Assembly: GCF_016937515.1 (NCBI RefSeq)
Contig: NZ_JAFHKM010000002.1
Location: forward strand, 2,165,001-2,229,000
Direction: 5' to 3'
DNA from: Cohnella algarum
GTDB taxonomy: Bacteria > Bacillota > Bacilli > Paenibacillales > Paenibacillaceae
DNA: 64,000 nucleotides
Part shown: positions 1 through 9,170 of the stretch, in pieces
Position numbering within the stretch: position 1 is the first letter of the stretch
Layout: each line of letters opens with the position of its first letter
Translations under genes and position numbers: made by a program
Notes under the pieces: model-generated
Database searches by the model: none
Told to the model about the DNA's origin: nothing
What the model saw: the letters and a program-made list of their open reading frames with translations, nothing else

Positions 1-1
1 T

Positions 2-421
2 GGAGCAGACATCGATTACGGCTTCCGGGTATTCCGCGTGGATTCATCGAACATGAAGGACGTTTACTACACACCGGACAAGCTAAAACAGGGTGACATG
101 TTCGATCTTGCATCCAATATCAAAGAAGATCGTACCGGGGAAGATTTGCTAATCCAGGTCATGCTGGAACTCGGCCTTGAGCTTTCGTTGCCTATGGAAA
201 CGAAGCAGCTTGAAGGGAAGATCGTTCATTACGTCGCTGGAAACTCATTAATCGCATGTTTTGAAGACAACGTGCCGGAATCTGTTATTAAACAAATTGC
301 AGCGGAAAAACCGCTTCGGGTTGTATTCCGCGATAGTTCCTTTGAAGATGATTCCGCACGCATCAATGTAGAAGAATTGTTCAAGATGCTCTCTCCGGGC
401 ACAGAAATTCAAGTGCTGTAA
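2..421 (+). CDS. mod: Type III restriction-modification methyltransferase (Mod), C-terminal part
   Basis: The reading frame is open from the first bases of the window, so this is the 3' end of a longer gene. The visible 139 residues (start GADIDYGFRVFRVDSSNMKD) match the C-terminal region of type III Mod subunits, which methylate adenine in an asymmetric site and supply specificity to the Mod-Res complex. The catalytic DPPY motif would lie upstream and cannot be seen. The stop is 15 bases before the res start, as in a mod-res operon. The identity rests on the neighbour plus the C-terminal pattern; a different methylase class is unlikely. Confidence 0.8.
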   Translation, partial: GADIDYGFRVFRVDSSNMKDVYYTPDKLKQGDMFDLASNIKEDRTGEDLLIQVMLELGLELSLPMETKQLEGKIVHYVAGNSLIACFEDNVPESVIKQIAAEKPLRVVFRDSSFEDDSARINVEELFKMLSPGTEIQVL

Positions 422-436
422 GGTGGTGAGCTCAAA

Positions 437-3400
437 TTGAAGATCAAATTCAAACATCAGCAGTTTCAGTTGGACGCCGTAAAAAGTATCGTGGATTGCT
501 TCGAGGGGCAACCGAATGAGTTGTCCCGATTTACTCTTGACCGAGGCAGAAGACAAAAGCCTGAACAAATGGTCATGGATGATGTCGCGAATGCCGAACA
601 AGCGAATATCGGTTTCAAGAACAATGCCATTCAATTGATTGATCAGGAAATCTTGAAAAACATTCAAACGGTGCAACGGAAGAACGGTCTGAAAATATCC
701 GAGAAGCTTGAGAACAAATATAATCTGACGATCGAAATGGAAACCGGGACAGGCAAAACCTATACGTACATCCGTACAATGTTCGAACTGTACCAAAAGT
801 ACGGATGGAGCAAATTTATTGTCGTTGTTCCTTCTATCGCTATTCGTGAAGGTGTGCTCAAGACGTTCCAGATCACGGAAGATCACTTTATGTCCGAATA
901 CGGGACGAAGGCACGATACTTTGTGTATAACTCAAAGCAATTGCACCATATCGAGAAATTTGCCAGCGACGCCGGGATCAATGTTATGATCATCAACTCG
1001 CAAGCCTTTAATGCGAGAGGGAAAGATGCAAGACGGATTTATATGGAATTGGATGACTTCAACAGCCGCAAACCGATTGACGTACTGGCGAGCACACATC
1101 CGATTCTGATCATCGACGAGCCACAATCCGTCGAAGGTAAGAAAACGAAAGAATCGCTGAAGGCTTTCAATCCGCTTTTTACGCTACGTTATTCGGCGAC
1201 GCATCGTGAAGATTACAACAAAGTGTACCGGCTCGACGCTTTGGATGCATACAACAAAAAGCTGGTGAAAAAGATCAGCGTGAAGGGGATTTCGGCCAAA
1301 GGAACAAGCGGCACGGACAGCTATCTGTATCTGGAAGGCATCGATGTGAGCACGAAGCAGGCTCCGGTTGCCCGGCTGGAATTCGAAGTGAAGACAAAAA
1401 CGGGTCTTGCCAGAAAGACGCATAAAATCAGACAAAATGATGATATATACCAATTATCCGGTGAGCTTGAGCAGTACAAGGGATATAAAGTGTCCGAAAT
1501 TAATGGACAAAATAACAGCATTAGCTTTATAAACGGCGTAACTTTATACGCTGGTGACGTACAGGGGGATGTAGGAGAACTGCATTTCCGCCGTATTCAG
1601 ATTCGGGAAACGATCAAGTCCCATTTTGAAAAAGAACGTGCGTTGTTTCATCAAGGGATTAAAGTATTATCGCTCTTTTTCATCGATGAAGTGGCGAAAT
1701 ACCGGCAATATGACAAAGATGGTTCGGAATTAAATGGCATCTATGCAGATATGTTTGAGGAAGAATACACGACCTTGCTCAATGAGCAATTGTCGCTGTT
1801 TGCCGATGATCCATACATTCAGTATTTGAATCGGATACAGGTGAAAGAAACGCATAAGGGTTATTTCTCGATCGATAAGAAAAGCAACCGTTATGTCGAT
1901 CCGAAGGTATCGGCTAGAGAGACCGACTCCGATGATGCAGATGCGTATGACCTGATTATGCGGGATAAAGAACGATTGCTAAGTTTTGCGGAACCAACCC
2001 GGTTTATCTTCTCCCACTCTGCTCTTAAGGAAGGTTGGGATAATCCGAATGTGTTCCAGATTTGCACGCTGAAACATAGCGATTCCACCATCAAGAAACG
2101 TCAGGAAGTTGGGCGTGGACTGCGGCTTTGTGTCAATCAGAACGGGGAACGTATGGATTCAAGCGTACCGGGTATCGACATTCATGAGATTAATGTGTTG
2201 ACCGTCATTGCCAGTGAGTCGTACGAGCAATTTGCGAAACAGCTGCAAAATGAAATCGCCGAAACGCTGTCCGATCGTCCACGCAAAGCAGATCGCGACT
2301 TCTTCCTGGATAAGGTGTTGAAGAATGCACGCGGCGAGCAATTGAAATTAGAAGATACCTTAGCAAGCAAGTTACTGTACACGTTCATTAAAAATGATTA
2401 TGTGGATGATCAGTACAATTTGACGGATGTTTATTTTAACGCTGTAGAAAACCAGAGTCTCACACTTCCTGAGGAATTGACGGACTTTCAGGAACCGTTG
2501 GTCGAATTGGTGAAGTCGATTTATGTAGAGGGCAAATCGAATCTGGCAGATAATGAACGGAGTCGCAATATTGCTTCCGTTACGGTCAATAACAATTTTT
2601 ATAAAAAGGAATTTCAAGAGCTCTGGAACCAAATTAATCGGAAGTCCGTTTATACTGTCAAATTCGACTCCGAGGAACTTGTGAAGAAGTGTATATGGGC
2701 TTTGGACAGTCATTTACAAGTGCCTGCGATCCGATATGCGATCAGGCATGGCGAAATGAATCGAATTGAGTCCCAGCAACAGCTAAAGTCGGGGGAAGCC
2801 TTTCAGACGCGAGAAACCAAAACAGAGCTTGTGGAAGTGAAACCGGAATTTCGGGTGAAATATGATCTGGTCGGAAAGCTGATGGACGAAACGCGGCTGA
2901 CGAGAAAAACGATCGTGGCCATTTTAACGGGAATCAAAGAAGCCACATTCCTGCAATTCCGCAAAAACCCGGAGGAATTCATGCTTCGTGCCGCCAAGCT
3001 GATCAACGAGCAGAAAGCGACGACGATTATTGAATCCATCACTTATGATGTTCTCAATGATAAATTCGAAGCGGACGTATTTACGAAAAACACATTATCC
3101 GGGAAACTGGGGGAAAATGCGATTCCGGTTGAGAAGCACGTTTATGACTATGTAGTTACGGATTCTAAGATCGAGCGTGCTTTTGCTAAAGAGCTTGATG
3201 TCAGCAATGAAGTCCGGGTGTACGCCAAGCTGCCGCGGGGATTTTTCATCCCGACGCCAATGGGCAATTACAATCCGGACTGGGCGATTGTTTTCAAGGA
3301 AGGCGATGTGAAGCACATTTACTTCATCGCGGAGACGAAAGGCTCCATGGAATCCATGGAACTCCGTGAAGTGGAGAAGGCGAAGATTGAATGTGCCCGG

Positions 3401-3487
3401 AAACACTTTGCTAAGCTGAATACAGGACAGCTGAAGTACGATGTTGTCAACAATTATGAGAAGTTGCTGGAGATCGTCAAGGGGTAA
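437..3487 (+). CDS. res: Type III restriction endonuclease subunit Res (DEAD/DEAH translocase-nuclease)
   Basis: A 1016-residue protein, the usual length of Res, which with Mod translocates or slides along DNA and cuts near unmodified sites. Walker A GTGKT lies near residues 104-108 and the Walker B box DEPQ near 226-229 (Res enzymes often carry DEPQ). A helicase C-terminal region with the motif VGRGLRL follows. The C-terminal nuclease reads NPDWAIVF then AETKG at about 945-969, a PD-(D/E)XK arrangement. The start is TTG at 437, preceded by AGGTGGTGAG. No frameshift is seen, so the system is probably active if mod is intact upstream. Confidence 0.93.
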   Translation: MKIKFKHQQFQLDAVKSIVDCFEGQPNELSRFTLDRGRRQKPEQMVMDDVANAEQANIGFKNNAIQLIDQEILKNIQTVQRKNGLKISEKLENKYNLTIEMETGTGKTYTYIRTMFELYQKYGWSKFIVVVPSIAIREGVLKTFQITEDHFMSEYGTKARYFVYNSKQLHHIEKFASDAGINVMIINSQAFNARGKDARRIYMELDDFNSRKPIDVLASTHPILIIDEPQSVEGKKTKESLKAFNPLFTLRYSATHREDYNKVYRLDALDAYNKKLVKKISVKGISAKGTSGTDSYLYLEGIDVSTKQAPVARLEFEVKTKTGLARKTHKIRQNDDIYQLSGELEQYKGYKVSEINGQNNSISFINGVTLYAGDVQGDVGELHFRRIQIRETIKSHFEKERALFHQGIKVLSLFFIDEVAKYRQYDKDGSELNGIYADMFEEEYTTLLNEQLSLFADDPYIQYLNRIQVKETHKGYFSIDKKSNRYVDPKVSARETDSDDADAYDLIMRDKERLLSFAEPTRFIFSHSALKEGWDNPNVFQICTLKHSDSTIKKRQEVGRGLRLCVNQNGERMDSSVPGIDIHEINVLTVIASESYEQFAKQLQNEIAETLSDRPRKADRDFFLDKVLKNARGEQLKLEDTLASKLLYTFIKNDYVDDQYNLTDVYFNAVENQSLTLPEELTDFQEPLVELVKSIYVEGKSNLADNERSRNIASVTVNNNFYKKEFQELWNQINRKSVYTVKFDSEELVKKCIWALDSHLQVPAIRYAIRHGEMNRIESQQQLKSGEAFQTRETKTELVEVKPEFRVKYDLVGKLMDETRLTRKTIVAILTGIKEATFLQFRKNPEEFMLRAAKLINEQKATTIIESITYDVLNDKFEADVFTKNTLSGKLGENAIPVEKHVYDYVVTDSKIERAFAKELDVSNEVRVYAKLPRGFFIPTPMGNYNPDWAIVFKEGDVKHIYFIAETKGSMESMELREVEKAKIECARKHFAKLNTGQLKYDVVNNYEKLLEIVKG

Positions 3488-3489
3488 AA

Positions 3490-3540
3490 AAATGGGGAGG
3501 GGATGAATTAATACTCCATCCTCTTCCCATTTACATTTTC
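3490..3540 (+). terminator. Probable terminator of the mod-res operon
   Basis: An imperfect inverted repeat pairs AATGGGGAGGGGATG with a right arm around 3514-3531 (CTCCATCCTCTTCCCATT) just after the res stop. The following T-run is weak. Confidence 0.5.
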
Positions 3541-3597
3541 TTGCGTTTGGCACCCCCATTATGGTAAAATGTTGACAAAAACGAAAGGAGGGTTATA

Positions 3598-4131
3598 ATG
3601 CAAATTTTTAAGCTTTTCTATACTGAGAGGGTAATGCCAGAACTTAATGTGGAATTCATTAAGGGAAGTAATCCCGAAGTATTCGGTATTCAGGTTAAAC
3701 CGGAGAATTATAGAGAGTTTATGAATTCACATTATAACTTGCTCCGCCGTTACAAGGTACAGCAACACATAATGTCTAATTATAAGTTCATACAACTTAT
3801 TAAGTCTAAAAGTCGGTTTGGGATTCATATTGGTGACATCAAATTTACCGAAGAGGAAGATCTTGTTCAGACTAACAATGAAATGTATCTCGAATTACGC
3901 AAGGCAATTTCGGCAGATGATTTTAACTCGGTAATTGAATGTCTTCAAGCCCTTGATGCAGATGGTTATAAAATATCTAGAATTGAGTGTTTCACTGAAA
4001 CTGGCGAGCGTATAAATGTTCATTACAATGGTACGATATCCTTTAGTAGTTCACTTGAAACGATGGAGCCATATATAAAGAATAGTTTATTGATTGATTA
4101 TCTGGTAAAAGGTCCTGAGGTGTTACATTGA
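3598..4131 (+). CDS. Unknown protein, first gene of a three-gene cassette
   Basis: A 177-residue protein I do not recognise. It has no signal peptide or obvious membrane segment, mixed charge, and alternating predicted strand and helix. A strong ribosome site (AAGGAGG) precedes the ATG. Its TGA overlaps the TTG start of the next gene (TTGA at 4128-4131), so the two are translationally coupled and likely act together. The cassette is AT-rich and sits between two restriction systems. A role in phage defence is inferred from position only. Confidence 0.75.
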   Translation: MQIFKLFYTERVMPELNVEFIKGSNPEVFGIQVKPENYREFMNSHYNLLRRYKVQQHIMSNYKFIQLIKSKSRFGIHIGDIKFTEEEDLVQTNNEMYLELRKAISADDFNSVIECLQALDADGYKISRIECFTETGERINVHYNGTISFSSSLETMEPYIKNSLLIDYLVKGPEVLH

Positions 4132-4859
4132 GGGACAGAATAACTGCAATTATTATAAAAACATTCTCGGACGTATTAGCCATTTGGCTCGTTTTTTCAT
4201 TGGCGAATGATTCATTGACTCAGTTATTGAATGCTCATGGGTTTTCTGATCCTAAGGCTGTATTGGGTATAGTATCGGCAATAACGCTTGCAGTGTCAGG
4301 GCTATTGATAATCTGTTTAGAACTATTATTTTTTCATGTGTTATTTAAGCCCTTATCGATTGAAGTAGGCTTTTTGAGTAAAAACAATCGTCCACTGACA
4401 AAAGAAAAGTTGAAAGCCACTACAAATCCGATGGACTGCCAAGCTGATTACAAACTTAATGTTGAAATAAGTGGCGGAAACCGACTTACAAATCTGTTAT
4501 TAAATGCTCTTGGGAGCGACTTGGTCATTAAGTACAGACCAGATGCATATGACACAGAGATATCGAATGGCTGGGCAACAACACCGCTGCAAAATCTATA
4601 TAAAAATCGTAGTGGACAAGTAAGATATTATTGGACTGACTCATTAAGAGGCCATAATACAATTGATGAAGAAGATGCCATCATTTTAAGACCAGAGCTT
4701 ATAATCAAACCTAAACGATTTGACGTCCATAAGTGCAACGTAGATGTTAGCTTACGGTCTTCTGAAAAACGACGGTTTCTCTTAAGAGCGGTCTTTTTTA
4801 CACTTAAAATTTTTTTGGTTAAGTATGAGGTAAAGTCATTCAGAATAATTTTTGAATAG
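4128..4859 (+). CDS. Membrane protein with two N-terminal helices and a strand-rich C-terminal domain
   Basis: A 243-residue protein. Residues about 5-27 and 45-72 are hydrophobic and likely form two membrane helices. The remaining ~170 residues are soluble and look rich in beta strands. Two helices plus a beta domain is the architecture of the S-2TM-beta/Cap15 effectors that disrupt the inner membrane in CBASS defence, but no cyclic-nucleotide synthase is adjacent and I see no sequence motif that proves kinship. The start is TTG inside the stop of the preceding gene. A plain membrane-anchored protein of unknown role is the safe reading. Confidence 0.7.
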   Translation: MRDRITAIIIKTFSDVLAIWLVFSLANDSLTQLLNAHGFSDPKAVLGIVSAITLAVSGLLIICLELLFFHVLFKPLSIEVGFLSKNNRPLTKEKLKATTNPMDCQADYKLNVEISGGNRLTNLLLNALGSDLVIKYRPDAYDTEISNGWATTPLQNLYKNRSGQVRYYWTDSLRGHNTIDEEDAIILRPELIIKPKRFDVHKCNVDVSLRSSEKRRFLLRAVFFTLKIFLVKYEVKSFRIIFE

Positions 4860-4870
4860 GGGACTTATTA

Positions 4871-5827
4871 ATGGCGAGCACCGTATTTTACCGGTTAACA
4901 GCCGATATTGCTAGTCTTGAGAACGTCATTGAAAATATATTAACTATTAGGAAAGTTGACGATATACGACACGTTACTGAAGAACAGTTGGCACGAATTC
5001 CACAAGAAGAGAGAACCTTTGTTTCAAAGTGGAGGTCGTATGCCGATTATCCGGGTATTTCCACTTTACAAATGCCAAACAATCAAACAATAAGGTTTCT
5101 TGTAAAAGAGGCTTATGTGGAAACCTCAAAATATCGTAGGAATATGTTCGAAAACGATGAGTTGCTTCCTAAAGCCCAGAGAACAATTTTTGAAACCGTA
5201 AGAACTGTTTTCTTTGAACGCAGTGACAGAGTCTATGTTGCTATCTTTACAACAAGCCAAACAGCACTCAACAAAATAAAGCAAAAGTTGTTTGAGGATG
5301 AGACCTACATAGATACATTAGATAATGATTACTTAATTGATGGCGATTTGTTTTATTGGTTGTTCTATAAATATGAAGAGAAAAATAAGCTCATTGCAGA
5401 AAGGTTTGAAGTTGAAGCTATTTCAGGCTTTTTAGGGAATATTGCTGATGAAACCCATATAATTAGAGGAGAAAGCGAAGTCACACCCACGTTACTCGTA
5501 ACAAAGGCATTTGTTAGTAAATTCCACCCGATTCGAAGTTTGAATGTTATGTTGAAACTCGATGACTATCGCTTAAGTTTTATTTTTAATGATCTGTGCC
5601 AATGCTCTATAAGTTCTAGCTGCCGAATTCCGAATAACCGCTATGATATTGAAGTAGCTTCAGCACTGGTTATTTATGCGTTTATTCTCCCATACTTATC
5701 TCATTTATTTGAAACTGATGAAGAATGGAATCCGGATACAAAAACAGTTTTTGCAAAACGTATAGGGAAGGAAGTAATCAAAGAGATTGCAGACTTTCAC
5801 GGGATTGATTTGAAGAATCTTGATTAG
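4871..5827 (+). CDS. Unknown protein, third gene of the cassette
   Basis: A 318-residue protein, apparently soluble, not recognised. The gene begins 11 bases after the preceding stop, with AGGGGAC as ribosome site, and ends right at a strong terminator, so 3598-5827 is one transcription unit. Near residues 110-125 it reads SDRVYVAIFTTSQTALNKI and near 150 YLIDGDLFYW. A conserved-looking helical C-terminus ends in EIADFHGIDLKNLD. The layout (small protein, membrane protein, larger soluble protein) recalls sensor-effector defence modules. That is an inference. Confidence 0.72.
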   Translation: MASTVFYRLTADIASLENVIENILTIRKVDDIRHVTEEQLARIPQEERTFVSKWRSYADYPGISTLQMPNNQTIRFLVKEAYVETSKYRRNMFENDELLPKAQRTIFETVRTVFFERSDRVYVAIFTTSQTALNKIKQKLFEDETYIDTLDNDYLIDGDLFYWLFYKYEEKNKLIAERFEVEAISGFLGNIADETHIIRGESEVTPTLLVTKAFVSKFHPIRSLNVMLKLDDYRLSFIFNDLCQCSISSSCRIPNNRYDIEVASALVIYAFILPYLSHLFETDEEWNPDTKTVFAKRIGKEVIKEIADFHGIDLKNLD

Positions 5828-5863
5828 TACACCAGGGGAACCCCCTAGTGTACTATTTTTATT
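5825..5863 (+). terminator. Rho-independent terminator closing the three-gene cassette
   Basis: TAGTACACCAGGGG pairs across an AA loop with CCCCCTAGTGTACTA and is followed by TTTTTATTTT. The stem begins inside the stop codon of the preceding gene. The near-perfect symmetry suggests it works in both directions. Confidence 0.88.
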
Positions 5864-5886
5864 TTAGTTTACCATATCAAGTGATA

Positions 5887-5914
5887 CGGTGAACCGTACC
5901 ACAAGTAACGGCAA
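5887..5914. repeat. 28-base dispersed repeat, copy A
   Basis: The sequence starting CGGTGAACCGTACCACAAGT recurs at 12523-12550 with two mismatches. The bases just after copy A (to about 5921) occur in inverted orientation just before copy B. It may be the end of a lost small mobile element. Confidence 0.6.
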
Positions 5915-5977
5915 CGGATTTTTCTCCGACATAGTATATTTATGGAAAAATTGATATAATTACATGGAGGTGATCAA

Positions 5978-7492
5978 ATGAATTTTAAGAACGATCCCAA
6001 GCCGGATATCCTTAGAATCGAAGAGTTAGTTCTTAAAGTAAAGACGGGTGACATAAAACTACCAAAGTTCCAGCGTCCCTTTGTATGGAAGAAGGAAGAT
6101 ATACTTGCTCTTTTGGATAGCATATATAAGAGTTACCCGATTGGAAGTATTCTACTATGGTTGACAAAAGAGAAATTGGCAAGTGAAAGAAAAATAGGTG
6201 ACCTTGATATAAATGAGAGACCAGAAGAGTACCCGACTAATTATCTATTAGATGGTCAACAAAGACTTTCCACCCTATGTGGTGCTCTGTACTGGGACGG
6301 TAAAGATACCAAAAGCATGTGGAACATTGTATTCGATTTAGAAAGAGAGACCTTTATTTACCCTGAAGAGGAGGAAAAGATCGAATACTTCCCCTTAAAT
6401 AAATTACTAAGTACCATTGATTTCCTTAATAAATGTAGGCAATTCGAGACTCATAAACAGAAAGAAAAATACTTCCGTAATGCAGAAAGCTTACTAAAGT
6501 CAATTAAGGACTATAAAATAGCAGCCGTTACTATTGGGGATATGAGTATCAATGAAGTTGCTCCAATCTTTGAAAGAATTAATAGTACTGGGCGTAGACT
6601 GACAATGGTAGACCTAATGCGTGCAGCTACTTGGAGTGGACAGTTTGACTTAAATGATACGATAGACAGCATTAGAACTTCGTTATCTATTCAAAGGTTT
6701 GAAGATGTTCCAGAAACTGAGATTGTACGTAATCTCTCATCTTGCGCTGGTTTTGGTATTAATAAAGATGATATTGAAAAGTTAAGAGGTTGTGATCCAG
6801 CAGTGTTAAAAGAGGCTGGGGAAAAGTGTAAGAATGCTTACGAGCATGCAGTTGATTTTATTACTAGAGAACTGCCAGTAACATCCCATGATTATATACC
6901 GTACAGCCTTCAGGTTACTATGATTGTTGACTTTTTCGATAAATGCCCGAGACCAACCTTTGAGCAAAGAGAGCAATTAAAACAATGGTTTTGGAAAACT
7001 TCTATAAGCAGGTACTTTGCTGCTTTTAATACAGCACAACTTGCAATAGACTTAAGGAATGTTCAAGATTTTGCACTTAATATCCAGTCACAGCTCAGGT
7101 TTACAAGGCTTATTGATTTTGAAAACTTTTCAAATGATAGTTTCAGATTAAATAAGGCAACTAGTAAAACATTCGGCCTTTTGCTGGCTAGTAACAAACC
7201 TTTAAGCCTATTGGACGGAACATCTATTAACACTAATACAGCTCTTGCAGTAGTTAATCGTCATGAATATCACCACATTTTTCCTAAGGCTTTTTTAAGG
7301 TCAAATGGATACAGCTTAGACCAGATCGATAATCACTCTAATATTTGCATGTTGAGCTTGGGAAACAACAGGGAGATTTCTGATACTAAACCCTCGATAT
7401 ACTTTAAAACGTTGATTGAGAAGCTCGGCGGGAACTTAGATCGGGTATTAGCAAGCAATCTTATTAACAAGGAAGCTTTAGAAGTCCGGTGA
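5978..7492 (+). CDS. DUF262/HNH nuclease of the GmrSD type, C-terminus clipped by an insertion sequence
   Basis: 504 residues. The N-terminal DUF262 domain contains LPKFQRPFVW and the signature DGQQR near residues 92-96, the ParB-like nucleotide-using fold of GmrS. The C-terminal HNH-like part carries YHHIFPKAF near 431-439. GmrSD-family type IV enzymes cut modified (for example glucosylated) phage DNA. The last native codon is at about 7480; the final residues come from the IS1182-type element inserted at 7483. Joining 5978-7482 to 9038-9125 restores one frame of 530 residues. About 29 residues are lost, so activity is uncertain. The start ATG is preceded by ATGGAGGTGATC. Confidence 0.88.
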   Translation: MNFKNDPKPDILRIEELVLKVKTGDIKLPKFQRPFVWKKEDILALLDSIYKSYPIGSILLWLTKEKLASERKIGDLDINERPEEYPTNYLLDGQQRLSTLCGALYWDGKDTKSMWNIVFDLERETFIYPEEEEKIEYFPLNKLLSTIDFLNKCRQFETHKQKEKYFRNAESLLKSIKDYKIAAVTIGDMSINEVAPIFERINSTGRRLTMVDLMRAATWSGQFDLNDTIDSIRTSLSIQRFEDVPETEIVRNLSSCAGFGINKDDIEKLRGCDPAVLKEAGEKCKNAYEHAVDFITRELPVTSHDYIPYSLQVTMIVDFFDKCPRPTFEQREQLKQWFWKTSISRYFAAFNTAQLAIDLRNVQDFALNIQSQLRFTRLIDFENFSNDSFRLNKATSKTFGLLLASNKPLSLLDGTSINTNTALAVVNRHEYHHIFPKAFLRSNGYSLDQIDNHSNICMLSLGNNREISDTKPSIYFKTLIEKLGGNLDRVLASNLINKEALEVR

Positions 7493-9031
7493 TAAAGTCC
7501 GCGTAAGCAGGCTTTTATCACGGTTTTGTCGAATTAATATCGTAACACGACTATCGAAAGAGTGATTAGGTATGAAAGCCCGCAAGTCATCGGCTATCCA
7601 GCCTCAGATGTTCCAATTCGTGGATATGGATGAACTCGTGCCGAAAAAGCACATCCTGCGCCAACTGAACGAAGCGCTTGATTTTTCCATCGTTCATGAT
7701 TGGGTGGCGCCTCTATATACGGAACGTACCGGCCGCCCGGCGGCTGACCCGGAGCGGATGGTTCGACTGATGCTGCTTTCGTATTTGTTCAACCATTCCG
7801 AACGGGAATTGTATCAACTGTTGCCCATGCATGCGGGCTATTTGTGGTTTTGCGGACTGGATTTCGAATCCGTCGTGCGCCCGGACTCATCGCGGCCGTC
7901 CCTGCCGGATCGGACGACCTTGGTGAAGACCCGGAAATTGTGGCGAACGCACGGTGTTTTTGAGAAGCTGATGAAACATGTCGTCGATCAGTGCATCGCC
8001 GCGGGACTGGTCCAACCCGATGTGCATGTCGGCGTCGACGGCACCCAGGTACGGGCCAACGCATCCATTCACAGCTTGAAAGAAATCACCCTGGCCCCGG
8101 TGGAGTCGATTGAAGACTATTTGGCTCGCATGGCCCGGCAAGATGAAGAGACCGGTGGTGTCGCCCATGATTCCGATGATGACCGACAGCCGCCCGCACC
8201 GCCCGCGCAAAAAGAGCGGCTGCTGGAAGACGAAGCGACGCATGAAGATTTTCATGGCAAAACGTTCTCGAACAAGACCCACCGCAGCGTAACGGATCCG
8301 GATGCCCGCTTGTACAAAAAGAGCAACGGTCAGGAAGCGCATTTGCGGTATTTGGTGCATGATGTGACGGATATCAAATCCGGCGTCATTCTGTCTACGC
8401 AAGCGAGCATCGCGTCCGGAACGGCTGAGCGTGAAACGAGCTTGCGGCAGCTCTTCGCGATCCGTTTTGCCCATCCGCAAATCCGGATTCGGACGCTTTC
8501 TGCCGATAAAGCCTACGGTACGACAGATTATCTGCAAGCGTTGTTCGAGCAAGGGATTGTTCCCCTGGTTTCGCTTCGCAACCTGACACTGGAAGATGTA
8601 CCTGCTTGGAAACGTCAAACGAACGATCCGGAGAAACAACGCAAACGGCTGGCCAAAATCCGGGAAATCCAAATTCGAAACAAAGCCAAACGAATTCAGC
8701 TTATGGGTTCTTACCGTCATCTGCAAAAGTTGCGGACGCGGTGCGAGCATGTGTTTGCCGAAAGCAAAGTCGCGCATGGCCTGGGCCGCGCACGGAGCCG
8801 TGGATTGGACTGCATGCAAGAGCAGGCGGTGCTCACGGCCATCGTTCAAAATCTGAAAAGACTGTGCCGGTTTAAGAAAAAGCGACCACAAACCGGTGTT
8901 TTGGCATGTCCAAAACCGAAATCCGTGATGATGGAGGCAGTGTCGGACCTGCTCATTTCGGCGCTGGTTGGGTTGTTTTCCTCTTTTTTTATGCCGAAGA
9001 GACGGTTACAACTGACCTAAATCACCGGACT
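7483..9031 (+). mobile_element. IS1182-type insertion sequence with 6-bp target duplication
   Basis: Terminal inverted repeats AGTCCGGTGAT (7483-7493) and ATCACCGGACT (9021-9031) bound a 1549-bp element. The target TTTAGA is duplicated at 7477-7482 and 9032-9037. It contains one transposase gene and interrupts the DUF262/HNH gene near its 3' end. Its GC content is much higher than the surrounding AT-rich DNA. Confidence 0.93.
7572..9020 (+). CDS. IS1182-family transposase
   Basis: 482 residues. The N-terminus (MFQFVDMDELVPKKHILRQ) and the segment LYTERTGRPAADPERMVRL fit the DUF772-type N-terminal domain of IS1182 transposases. VGVDGTQVRANASI provides the first catalytic Asp and LSADKAYGTTDYLQ the second, with a C-terminal CEHVFAESK supplying the Glu. 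The frame is intact, so the element may be mobile. The gene fills the element between its inverted repeats. Confidence 0.9.
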   Translation: MKARKSSAIQPQMFQFVDMDELVPKKHILRQLNEALDFSIVHDWVAPLYTERTGRPAADPERMVRLMLLSYLFNHSERELYQLLPMHAGYLWFCGLDFESVVRPDSSRPSLPDRTTLVKTRKLWRTHGVFEKLMKHVVDQCIAAGLVQPDVHVGVDGTQVRANASIHSLKEITLAPVESIEDYLARMARQDEETGGVAHDSDDDRQPPAPPAQKERLLEDEATHEDFHGKTFSNKTHRSVTDPDARLYKKSNGQEAHLRYLVHDVTDIKSGVILSTQASIASGTAERETSLRQLFAIRFAHPQIRIRTLSADKAYGTTDYLQALFEQGIVPLVSLRNLTLEDVPAWKRQTNDPEKQRKRLAKIREIQIRNKAKRIQLMGSYRHLQKLRTRCEHVFAESKVAHGLGRARSRGLDCMQEQAVLTAIVQNLKRLCRFKKKRPQTGVLACPKPKSVMMEAVSDLLISALVGLFSSFFMPKRRLQLT

Positions 9032-9037
9032 TTTAGA

Positions 9038-9125
9038 TGCAGCATTGAGAGATGACTATGAAGGTTTTACTAAGGCAAGATCTTCAGAAATTATAAAGCT
9101 AGCTCGTAAGTTATGCGGGGAGTAA
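9038..9125 (+). pseudogene. Severed 3' end of the DUF262/HNH gene
   Basis: After the insertion sequence and its TTTAGA duplication the frame resumes with codons for AALRDDYEGFTKARSSEI and ends LARKLCGE then TAA. It joins in frame to 5978-7482. It has no start of its own. Confidence 0.85.
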
Positions 9126-9170
9126 TTTGAAATGCAGAGGCAAACATAACCCATAGTCTGCCTCTGTAAT

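Noticed and set aside
4128..4859. A proven CBASS effector
   Set aside because: Two helices plus a beta domain fit, but there is no CD-NTase gene and no motif-level evidence, so it is kept only as a suggestion.
7887..8891. A minus-strand gene inside the IS1182-type element
   Set aside because: It mirrors the transposase gene and has no start signal.
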